Made by a program: the position numbers and the translations under genes
Notes under the pieces: generated by a model
The model's database searches: none
What the model was told of the DNA's origin: nothing
Seen by the model: the letters and a program-made list of their open reading frames with translations, nothing else
Part shown: positions 1 through 5,475 of the stretch, piece after piece
How positions within the stretch are numbered: the first letter of the stretch is position 1
Layout: every line of letters starts with the position of its first letter
NCBI GenBank assembly: GCA_041569895.1
Contig: JBFFXF010000310.1
Location: forward strand, 1-8,245
DNA from: JBFFXF01 sp041569895
Lineage (GTDB): Bacteria > Planctomycetota > UBA8108 > JACQVS01
Direction: 5' to 3'
DNA: 8,245 bases

Positions 1-135
1 GCCGTGCAGCTCTCCGACGCGATGTTCATCCTCTCACGCCTCTTCCTCCGGGGCGCCCCGCTGCCGCCCCCATCCGCATGCGGCATCGACTCGACCCCGG
101 ACGAGCTCGACTGCGCGGCGGGTCCTTGTCCGTGA
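1..135 (+). CDS. 3' end of a secreted dockerin-like protein (partial, start outside window)
   Basis: Frame 1 is open from the first base to a TGA at 133-135, giving 44 residues of a C-terminus. They read AVQLSDAMFILSRLFLRG, then a proline-rich stretch, then CGIDSTPDELDC and a short Cys/Pro tail. This matches, in order, the end of the complete protein at 2169-3566: a second dockerin-like calcium repeat (xSDAxxxLxxLFLxG), prolines, then D.TPD.LxC. That match is what shows it is a real coding end rather than chance. Such modules end exported multidomain proteins, often in planctomycete genomes, where they probably bind calcium and serve attachment or sorting; no partner is known here. The N-terminal domains and the true start lie outside the window, so the full function cannot be stated. 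The fragment has three Cys (residues 27, 38, 43) that could form a disulfide. Confidence 0.82.
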   Translation, partial: AVQLSDAMFILSRLFLRGAPLPPPSACGIDSTPDELDCAAGPCP

Positions 136-204
136 TCGGGTCCGGTCCCGTGTTCGAGAAGGCTGCTCGACGCCACGGGCGAGACGGACGGCAGAAGGCA
201 GGGC

Positions 205-494
205 AAGGAAAGCAGGAAGGCAGGAACGCAGGAAACGAGTCTGGTCCTGCCTTGCGACTGGAAGACCGCCGTCGAGAGCGAGAGCTGGTTACGGTTTTGA
301 CCACAGAGGCGCGGCGCTGCGGCAGCGCAGCGCCGCGTGAGAGCACAGAGACGCACGGAGGGGTCTCTTCGTGCGCTGGGCAATCAGCAAGGGCCTGCCT
401 TCTCGATTCCGTTCCAGGAGCGAGTGACGCTCACGAAGCTCGAACCCCCATCAATTCTTTCGTTTCCTGCCTTCCTGCGTTTCCTGCCTTCCTT
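205..494. repeat. 290-bp element bounded by ~34-bp imperfect inverted repeats
   Basis: The left arm (205-238) is built from octamer-like GCAGGAAN units and ends GCAGGAAACGA. The right arm (460-494) is its reverse complement, apart from a few substitutions and a one-base length difference; both outer ends read AAGGAA. Between the arms lie a perfect 12-bp hairpin (310-337) and three CACAGAG-type heptamers: 302-308, 344-350 and CACGGAG at 354-360. A second weak mirror pair (CCTGCCTT near 246-253 and again near 394-401) lies inside. No transposase is encoded, and no clear target-site duplication was found. The layout would suit a small non-autonomous or REP-like dispersed element, but it could also be a composite of locally amplified short repeats. 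Confidence 0.55.
310..337. repeat. Perfect 12-bp GC-rich hairpin with GCAG loop
   Basis: CGCGGCGCTGCG (310-321) is followed by GCAG and then by its exact reverse complement CGCAGCGCCGCG (326-337). All 12 pairs are Watson-Crick and 11 of them are G-C, so the structure should be very stable in RNA or single-stranded DNA. It lies between two CACAGAG heptamers. There is no T-run on either side, so it is not a typical intrinsic terminator. It is more likely the core of a REP-like repeat. Confidence 0.75.
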
Positions 495-546
495 ATGAAT
501 CGTCTGACAGCAAACTCCGAAGTCCCGCGTCGTCGCAACAGCCGCG

Positions 547-1539
547 TCACGTCCCCAGAAACAGGTCACGGCCCTCCACCAGCGCGCGCATCTTCCGATC
601 CGCCACCGAGCGCCTGAGCATCCAGAACCCGCAGTCCGGGTGGACGTAGTGTATGCGCTCGGCGCCGCCGAGGATCTTCGCCACCGTGTCGATCGAGGCC
701 GCGACGGTCTCGGGACTCTCGACCTCGTTGTCCTTGATGTCGATGACGCCGATGCCGATGCCGATCTCCGGCCGGATGTCGCGCAGGCACTCGATCTCCT
801 CGCGGCTCCGTCGCGCGCACTCGAGGACGAGGTGGTCGGCCTGGAGCGCGTTGACGAAGGAGAGGAGCGCTTGCCAGTGTCCGCGCTGGATCGTCTGGCC
901 GCCGTAGTTCCCGAAGCAGAGGTGCACGGCCTTCTCGCCGCGCACGCCCCCGAGCACGTGGTTGATCGCCTCCGCGGCCCACTCGCCGTCCTGCGGGTGG
1001 CCGGTGATGCTCGCCTCGTCGACCTGGACGACCGGTGCGTCGATCTCCTCCACCTGACGCCGCAGCACGCGGGCGATCGCCATGGCGAGCAGGTGCAGGT
1101 CGCCGTAGTGCCGGTCGGTGGCCACGCGCGCGAGCATGTACGGGCTGGTCAGCGTGAACTTGATCGGACGCGACGACAGGTCCCGGATGAACTCCCACTC
1201 GCGCGGCAGGTCGAGCAGGCCCTCGCCGATCTCGGAGCGGACGATCGCCGCCGGCGCCAGGCGGTAGCCGCTCGCCTCGCTGTTCCGGAAGACGGAGATG
1301 TCCTCGCGGGTCGGCCGCGTATCGACCCCGTCGAGCGGCTTGAGGAACGAGTCGATCATGCCGTTCGTGTCGGGGTGGTTCGGGTCGAACCGGGAGAGCT
1401 CGCCGTCGGAGATGACGTCGATTCCGGCGAGCTCCTGGGTCTTCAGCACCGCGAGCACCGCGTCACGCAGCGCCTCGCGTGACGACGTCCCGGGAAGCCA
1501 GGAGGGCACGGGGTAGGATCCGACGACCGTTGTCTTCAT
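547..1539 (-). CDS. Stand-alone MetE C-terminal-type (core-MetE) methyltransferase-fold protein
   Basis: This 330-residue cytoplasmic protein belongs to the cobalamin-independent methionine synthase C-terminal superfamily (a TIM barrel with a catalytic zinc). It opens with VGSYP (6-10), the usual start of this barrel, followed by DVISDGE (41-47), a substrate-loop-like KFTLTSPYML (127-136) and VQVDE (171-175, like IQIDEP of MetE). All four expected zinc ligands are present: H206 and C208 in HLCFGN, E240 in LECAR and C303 in PDCGF. The folate-binding N-terminal half of full MetE (about 750 residues) is absent, so it resembles core-MetE proteins or epoxyalkane:CoM transferase relatives. It may make methionine from homocysteine using a methyl donor other than polyglutamyl folate; the donor cannot be told from sequence. 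The start at 1539 puts VGSYP at the N-terminus; an upstream ATG at 1602 would add 21 unlikely residues. A weak AGAAGG lies 13 bases upstream of the start. It is divergent from the lipoprotein gene. Confidence 0.88.
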   Translation of the reverse strand: MKTTVVGSYPVPSWLPGTSSREALRDAVLAVLKTQELAGIDVISDGELSRFDPNHPDTNGMIDSFLKPLDGVDTRPTREDISVFRNSEASGYRLAPAAIVRSEIGEGLLDLPREWEFIRDLSSRPIKFTLTSPYMLARVATDRHYGDLHLLAMAIARVLRRQVEEIDAPVVQVDEASITGHPQDGEWAAEAINHVLGGVRGEKAVHLCFGNYGGQTIQRGHWQALLSFVNALQADHLVLECARRSREEIECLRDIRPEIGIGIGVIDIKDNEVESPETVAASIDTVAKILGGAERIHYVHPDCGFWMLRRSVADRKMRALVEGRDLFLGT

Positions 1540-1557
1540 TTGAATCGGTCGACCTTC

Positions 1558-1563
1558 TATAAT
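1558..1563 (+). promoter_or_regulatory. Sigma70-type -10 box (TATAAT) for the lipoprotein gene
   Basis: A perfect TATAAT lies 50 bases before the chosen ATG at 1614, in otherwise GC-rich DNA. The best -35 at 17-bp spacing is TTCATT (1535-1540), matching TTGACA at only three of six positions. It overlaps the start codon of the divergent MetE-like gene, so the two genes probably share one compact control region. Transcription would begin near 1570, inside the palindrome at 1566-1583. Confidence 0.5.
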
Positions 1564-1565
1564 CG

Positions 1566-1583
1566 CTCTTCGTTCGCGAAGAG
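1566..1583. promoter_or_regulatory. Perfect 7-4-7 inverted repeat at the predicted transcription start
   Basis: CTCTTCG (1566-1572), TTCG, then CGAAGAG (1577-1583) form an exact inverted repeat. It begins three bases after the TATAAT box and lies between the two divergent genes. As DNA it is well placed for a repressor operator acting on the lipoprotein promoter, and it is also upstream of the MetE-like gene. As RNA it would give a 5' hairpin with a UUCG loop in the lipoprotein leader. The sequence alone does not decide between the two. Confidence 0.5.
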
Positions 1584-1602
1584 GTGAACTGCAAGAACAC
1601 AA

Positions 1603-1608
1603 GGGAGG
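1603..1608 (+). promoter_or_regulatory. Shine-Dalgarno GGGAGG deciding the lipoprotein start
   Basis: GGGAGG ends five bases before the ATG at 1614, an ideal spacing. It lies downstream of an in-frame GTG at 1584, which has no comparable site and would push the signal peptide 10 residues inward. This favours the ATG. Confidence 0.7.
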
Positions 1609-1613
1609 ACAGT

Positions 1614-2117
1614 ATGGAAGGCAATCTTAATGCGGCGCGCCGCAGCGGTCCATGGGCATGTGTGTGGGCCGCGCTCATCCTCGCGGGCTGCGCCGCGACC
1701 GACGGAACCGGCGATGAAAGCACCCGTCTCACGCCGATCGCCGTCGACGACGCGGCGGCGGGCGCCGTGAACGCAGCCGAGCCCGGGGCGCTCGATCCCG
1801 ACACGCCGCCGATCGACGTCTCGACGCTGCAGGCCGTGGCCATCCCCAGGGACGGCGTCTACGGCGGGCGTCAGGTCGAGGGCGCCGCCGTCGGCGCGAA
1901 CGTCGTCATCCTGCAGGGCGGCCAGACGGTGCGCATCAGCGAGGCGGGCTTCGGACGGAGCCGCACGCTGATGGAGTTCTATCGGGGGCAGTTGCCGATC
2001 GGGTACTTCGACAGCGCGCGCATCGATTCGAACGGCGACGGCGAGGTGCGCGACGAGCTCGTCCGCAAGGGGATCTGGCGCATGGACGAATCGGGGAACG
2101 TCGTCCGCCTGCAGTGA
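1614..2117 (+). CDS. Small lipoprotein with an EF-hand-like calcium loop
   Basis: This is a 167-residue protein of no family I recognise. Residues 1-26 look like a lipoprotein signal: basic residues at 9-10, a hydrophobic run WACVWAALI and the lipobox LAGC with the acylated Cys at 26. The mature part starts with a flexible Ala/Asp/Pro-rich linker (about 27-70). A compact domain follows (about 71-167) with Gly-rich turns (GVYGGRQVEG, 81-90) and hydrophobic strands (NVVIL, 96-100). Residues 138-149, DSNGDGEVRDEL, have the DxNxDG calcium-loop pattern of EF-hands and dockerins; the last acidic residue is one place early (E148 rather than position 149). A conventional two-EF-hand domain is not present. 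It is probably anchored in a membrane facing the periplasm or exterior. It has its own TATAAT and Shine-Dalgarno site and converges with the next gene. Confidence 0.8.
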   Translation: MEGNLNAARRSGPWACVWAALILAGCAATDGTGDESTRLTPIAVDDAAAGAVNAAEPGALDPDTPPIDVSTLQAVAIPRDGVYGGRQVEGAAVGANVVILQGGQTVRISEAGFGRSRTLMEFYRGQLPIGYFDSARIDSNGDGEVRDELVRKGIWRMDESGNVVRLQ

Positions 2118-2132
2118 CCCGCCTGTAGTGAC
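2105..2132 (+). repeat. 14-bp tandem duplication across the lipoprotein stop codon
   Basis: CCGCCTGCAGTGAC (2105-2118) is followed at once by CCGCCTGTAGTGAC (2119-2132), with one mismatch (C2112 against T2126). The first copy holds the last codons and the TGA stop; the second, in another frame, repeats a TAG/TGA-like end. This looks like a recent slippage duplication and changes nothing in the protein. Confidence 0.8.
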
Positions 2133-2147
2133 GCTGGCGTTTCCTGC

Positions 2148-2164
2148 CGGGCACGCGGCGCCCG
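2148..2164. terminator. Weak shared hairpin between convergent genes
   Basis: CGGGC (2148-2152) pairs with GCCCG (2160-2164) across a seven-base loop in the 51-bp gap between the two convergent stop codons. The position suits a two-way terminator, but the stem is only 5 bp and neither strand has a clear T-run. Confidence 0.25.
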
Positions 2165-2168
2165 ACCG

Positions 2169-3566
2169 TCACTCGAGACAGCCGAGGGAGTCGGGGGTCG
2201 GATCCGTGCCCGGCTCCGGGAACGGCGGCTTCGGCGGCGGCCCTCCGAGGAAGAGGAAGTTGAGGAGCAGGATCGCGTCCGAGATGTCGAGCATGCCGTC
2301 GTCGGTGAAGTCGGCCGAGTCCTGGCAGCGTGGAATCGGCTCCGTGCCGAGGAACAGATAGCCGAGCAGGTACACCGCGTCGGAGATGTCGGTCGGCGCC
2401 TCGGAGTTCATCTCGCCGCGGATGAATCCGTAATCGAACGCGTCGGCGAGCTCCGCCGATCCTCGCTCGTTGACGATGCGCAGACTGTACGTTCCGAGAC
2501 GGGGCGACTGCGGCGTGATCGCCGTCAGCTCGGTGTCGCTCGTCAGCTCGGAGACCTCGAGCGGCAGTGGATCCTCGCCCTCGGCGAAGAACTCCAGCGC
2601 GGTGATCGGGAAGCTGGTGAATCCCGTGCCGGTGAGGGTCACGGTCTCGCCGCCGATCCAGTCGCCGATCGCCGGGTCGATGGCGTCGATCGCGATCGGG
2701 ATCACCGTCGCCCTGCAGTGCGCGAAGAGGAGCGTCGGCGCCGACGGGTCGTTGACGACGACCGTCAGGATCGTGTAGTCGTGTTCGCCCGCCTCCACCG
2801 GCTGATCGAAGTAGCTCGTCTGATCGATCTCCAGCATGGCGAGGAACTCGGCGTCGCGATACAGGAAGAGGAAGTCCCACTCCGGCGGGCCGCCGAAGAT
2901 CCACTCGAGCGTGACGCTGTCGGTCTCGCCCTCGCAGCGCGTGAACTCGATGGTGCCGGGGCAGCGCACGGTGATCGGTCCGTCGACGCGCATGACGTTC
3001 CGCGCGGACTGGCCCTGGACCGTGATCACGAGACTGACCGACGTGCCGCCCTCGGTGTTCGCCAGCGTGTCGTCGAAGCGAATCGACGTCACCACCGGCT
3101 CGCAGGGGTCGATCGATCCCGGGTCCGCGACGACGCGGTACCGCATCGTCGCGAAGACCTGGTCATTGCCGGCGGGGAGCGAGACTGGCTGCGTGAAGCT
3201 GAGGACGACGGCGAGCGTGAAGCCGGTGCCGTTGAAGACCTCGTCGTCGAGAACGAGAAACCCGCCGTTCTCGGCCGGCGCCGCGGTCTCGCCGCGTTCG
3301 ACCTGGAGAAGCTCCAGCGCGGCCGGGTCGTGGCTGACGCCGAAGGACCATCCCTGCACGCCCGGCACCGGCGCGTCGAGGAGGACGGCCGAGTTGAACT
3401 CGCTCCCGGTCGTCAGCTCCGTCGCCGGCGCCTGGATCCGGACGCGGAACCGCTCGTCCTGGGCATCGAGCGCCGGCGTGACGAGCGACACCACCAGGAC
3501 GAACAATGGAGACACACAGCGCCCCGCCAGACCCGACGTCGACGTTTTCGGACAGCGTCGAAGCAT
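2169..3566 (-). CDS. Secreted multidomain protein: cohesin-like, FnIII-like, TIG and dockerin-like domains
   Basis: This is a 465-residue exported protein. Residues 1-35 form a signal peptide with a hydrophobic core (LFVLVVSLV) and a likely cut after ALDA. About 38-190 resembles a cohesin/bacterial beta-sandwich: a VPGVQGWSFGVSHDP start and VFATMRYRVVADPG. About 205-288 looks like fibronectin type III (SVTLEWIFG, FLFLYRD, AGEHDYTILTV). About 290-379 is an IPT/TIG domain (GGETVTLTGTGF). The C-terminus (381-465) is a dockerin-like pair of repeats. The second is canonical for calcium (D419, T421, D423 and D430 in DFTDDGMLDISD); the first is degenerate, with GEMNSEA in place of a DxNxDG loop. It ends PGTDPTPDSLGC, like the partial protein at 1-135. 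The gene has a strong GGAGGAGAGG ribosome site, which fixes the start at 3566. The role is probably extracellular adhesion or scaffolding; no catalytic domain is visible. Confidence 0.87.
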   Translation of the reverse strand: MLRRCPKTSTSGLAGRCVSPLFVLVVSLVTPALDAQDERFRVRIQAPATELTTGSEFNSAVLLDAPVPGVQGWSFGVSHDPAALELLQVERGETAAPAENGGFLVLDDEVFNGTGFTLAVVLSFTQPVSLPAGNDQVFATMRYRVVADPGSIDPCEPVVTSIRFDDTLANTEGGTSVSLVITVQGQSARNVMRVDGPITVRCPGTIEFTRCEGETDSVTLEWIFGGPPEWDFLFLYRDAEFLAMLEIDQTSYFDQPVEAGEHDYTILTVVVNDPSAPTLLFAHCRATVIPIAIDAIDPAIGDWIGGETVTLTGTGFTSFPITALEFFAEGEDPLPLEVSELTSDTELTAITPQSPRLGTYSLRIVNERGSAELADAFDYGFIRGEMNSEAPTDISDAVYLLGYLFLGTEPIPRCQDSADFTDDGMLDISDAILLLNFLFLGGPPPKPPFPEPGTDPTPDSLGCLE

Positions 3567-3632
3567 GACCTCTCCTCCTCGTCTGCGGCGTCAAGCATCG
3601 CTGCCGCGAAAGCCTCGCGACCCTGCGCCGTT

Positions 3633-3663
3633 ATCTCTCGTGATCTCTCGTGTATTTCTCTCG
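3633..3663. repeat. TCTCTCG repeat cluster in the divergent intergenic region
   Basis: ATCTCTCGTG occurs twice in tandem (3633-3642 and 3643-3652), and a third TCTCTCG core follows at 3657-3663. Core spacings are 10 and 13 bases, so the first two lie on the same face of the helix. The cluster is in the 160-bp gap (3567-3726) between the dockerin-like protein gene and the serine hydrolase gene, where both promoters must be. It may be a regulator binding site or simply slippage; no matching regulator gene is in the window. Confidence 0.5.
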
Positions 3664-3689
3664 ACCGGGCGTTTCGACTCGTGTTTTCT

Positions 3690-3695
3690 TATACA
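3690..3695 (+). promoter_or_regulatory. Candidate -10 box (TATACA) for the hydrolase-DUF819 operon
   Basis: TATACA lies in the most AT-rich part of this gap, about 32 bases before the GTG at 3727. No acceptable -35 hexamer is found at 16-18 bp spacing, so the call is weak. Confidence 0.3.
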
Positions 3696-3726
3696 GGCGA
3701 CTTTCAGCCTTGACGATGGAATTCTC

Positions 3727-5475
3727 GTGAAATTTGCGTCGAGCTCAGGGCACTCGAAAGCCACGGTCCGGATCGCGCTCGCGGTCGCGATTCTGGTCAC
3801 GGTCGCGCCCGTCTGGCGCTTGTCGGCGCTCGCTCGAGAGCGAGGGGAGAACGACCATCGACGCGCCTATCCGCGCGCGATCGCCTTCCTCGAGCGCATG
3901 ATCACCACCGAGATCGAGCGCGGCACGATCACCGGAATCTCGCTGGCGCTCGTCGACGGCGCCGACGTCGTGTGGGCCGGCGGTTTCGGGTTCGCGGATC
4001 CGCGGCGTGGCCGTCGCGCGGATGCAGACACGGTCTACCGCGTCGGATCGATCTCGAAGCTCTTCACCGCGATCGGCGTCATGAGCCTCGTCGACACGGG
4101 CAAGCTCGATCTCGACGCGCCGATCGATCGCCACGTCCCCGAGTTCCGCATCGACCGCAGCGGGTTTCCCGGAGCCGGTCCGACGACGCTGCGGCAGCTG
4201 ATGGCGCACCGCTCCGGCTTTCCGCGCGAATCCCCGATCGGCAGCTACTTCGACGGCTCCGAGCCGACGCTCGAGGAGACCGTTCGCTCGCTCGCCGGCT
4301 GCGCGCTCGTGCACGCGCCCGGCTCGACGATGAAGTACTCGAACATCGGCGTGTCGCTCGAGGGGCTCATCGCGGCGCGAGTCGCGGGCGTGCCGTTCGA
4401 TCGGCATCAGCGAGAGACGCTCCTCGACCCGCTCGGAATGACGTCGAGCGACTTCGCCGCGAGCGATCGGGTGCGCGGTCGCCTCGCCACGGGCTTCATG
4501 CGCCTCGCCGATGGGCGCGAGGTGCCGGCGCCGCTCTTCGAGCTCGGCACCATCCCCGCGGGGAACCTCTACGCGTCGGTGCGAGACGTGGCGCGCTTCC
4601 TCGTCTTTCTCCTGGCGGGCGGACGAGATCCGGCGGGGAAGGCCATCGTCGAGCCGGAGACGCTCGAGTCGATGTTCGAGATCCAGTACGCCGCGCCGGG
4701 ACAGAAGAACGGCTTCGGGCTCGGCTTCTGGGTCGACCGTCTCGATGGTCACCGCTGGGTCGGCCACGGCGGGGCGGTCTACGGTTTCTCGTCGCAGCTC
4801 ATCGCGCTGCCGGACGACGGGCTCGGCGTCATCGTGTGCGCCAGCGACGACGTCGTCAACGGAGCGACCGGCATGGTGGCGCGGCGCGCGGTGCAGTGGA
4901 TGCTCGCCGAGCGCGAGGGACGCGAGGGTCCGTCGCTGCCCGAGAGCATCGCACGCTCGCCGGATGAGCTGGCGCCGCTCGCGGGCCACTTCCGCGGCGA
5001 TGATTCGTGGCTGACGGTGTCCGTGGCGCCCCACGGCCTGCATCTCGAGAACATGGGACGCGAGAGCGAGCTGCGCGCGACGGGCGAGCGCCGGTTCCTG
5101 GCGTTCGGTGGCGGTCTCCACGAGACGCCGCTCGTCTTCTCCGAGGACCGCGACACCATCGAGTTCGCCGGCCGGAGCTTCGAGCGCTTCGACCCGCTCG
5201 CCGAGGTCACCGATCCGCCGGCGGCCTGGCGCGACTACCTCGGCATCTACGGACCGTGGTTCATCCCGACCGTCGTCGAGGTGCGCCATGGCAAGCTCGT
5301 CGCGCTCGTCGAGAACGTCTTTCGCTACGTGCTCGAGCCGGCCGGAGAGGACACGTTTCTCTTCCGCAGCGGCCTGTACGCGAGCGAGGAGCTCGAGTTC
5401 ATCCGGTCGCAGGACGGAATGGTGCGCACGATCCGCCTCGGGACCGTGACGTTCACGCGACAGGACGGACGGTGA
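3727..5475 (+). CDS. Beta-lactamase-family (class C-like) serine hydrolase, exported
   Basis: This 582-residue enzyme is of the beta-lactamase/penicillin-binding-like family that includes AmpC, DD-peptidases, esterases and EstB-type hydrolases. A hydrophobic segment at about 14-30, ending SALA at 33-36, is a signal peptide or N-terminal anchor, placing the enzyme outside the cytoplasm. The three active-site motifs are present: S108-I-S-K111 (nucleophile and base), Y204-S-N206, and H347-G-G in place of the KTG of true beta-lactamases, as is usual for this broad family. The catalytic domain spans about 48-395. A C-terminal domain of about 170 residues (413-582), predicted beta-rich, begins LAPLAGHFRG and resembles accessory domains in these proteins. 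The GTG at 3727 is chosen because it precedes the signal segment; a weak GGA lies upstream. The frame stays open far upstream but is antisense to the previous gene there. The substrate is unknown; a peptide or ester is more likely than an antibiotic. Confidence 0.88.
   Translation: MKFASSSGHSKATVRIALAVAILVTVAPVWRLSALARERGENDHRRAYPRAIAFLERMITTEIERGTITGISLALVDGADVVWAGGFGFADPRRGRRADADTVYRVGSISKLFTAIGVMSLVDTGKLDLDAPIDRHVPEFRIDRSGFPGAGPTTLRQLMAHRSGFPRESPIGSYFDGSEPTLEETVRSLAGCALVHAPGSTMKYSNIGVSLEGLIAARVAGVPFDRHQRETLLDPLGMTSSDFAASDRVRGRLATGFMRLADGREVPAPLFELGTIPAGNLYASVRDVARFLVFLLAGGRDPAGKAIVEPETLESMFEIQYAAPGQKNGFGLGFWVDRLDGHRWVGHGGAVYGFSSQLIALPDDGLGVIVCASDDVVNGATGMVARRAVQWMLAEREGREGPSLPESIARSPDELAPLAGHFRGDDSWLTVSVAPHGLHLENMGRESELRATGERRFLAFGGGLHETPLVFSEDRDTIEFAGRSFERFDPLAEVTDPPAAWRDYLGIYGPWFIPTVVEVRHGKLVALVENVFRYVLEPAGEDTFLFRSGLYASEELEFIRSQDGMVRTIRLGTVTFTRQDGR

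Larger units (their letters stand above)
136..546. other. Gene-free intergenic region rich in inverted repeats
   Basis: No convincing gene lies between the partial dockerin-like gene and the MetE-like gene, which ends here on the opposite strand. Reading frames that cross it are full of Arg, Ser and Pro, match no family I recognise and are interrupted by the inverted repeats. The region holds the 205-494 inverted-repeat element, its central hairpin and the CACAGAG repeats. A weak GGG/CCC inverted repeat around 139-152 lies just after the dockerin-like stop but has no T-run, so I do not call it a terminator. Confidence 0.7.

Noticed and set aside
139..152. Rho-independent terminator after the partial dockerin-like gene
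   Set aside because: The inverted repeat is only about 4 bp and is not followed by a T-run.
78..617. Plus-strand open frame of 179 codons across the left intergenic region
   Set aside because: Arg/Ser/Pro-rich, runs through the inverted-repeat element and into the 3' end of the MetE-like gene in antisense, has no recognisable domain and no ribosome site.
640..1482. Plus-strand open frame of 280 codons antisense to the MetE-like gene
   Set aside because: The opposite strand encodes a protein with a complete zinc site; this frame is open only because of high GC codon bias.
2836..3726. Upstream extension of the serine hydrolase frame
   Set aside because: This part is antisense to the signal peptide and first domains of the dockerin-like protein and has no family pattern; the signal segment of the hydrolase starts just after 3727.
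3745..5289. Minus-strand open frame of 514 codons inside the hydrolase gene
   Set aside because: It is Arg/Glu/His-rich with no domain, while the plus strand carries all three hydrolase motifs in order; it is a high-GC shadow.
5007..5471. N-terminal extension of the DUF819 frame
   Set aside because: Overlaps the hydrolase C-terminal domain with an Arg-rich translation; membrane protein sequence begins only after the GTG at 5472.
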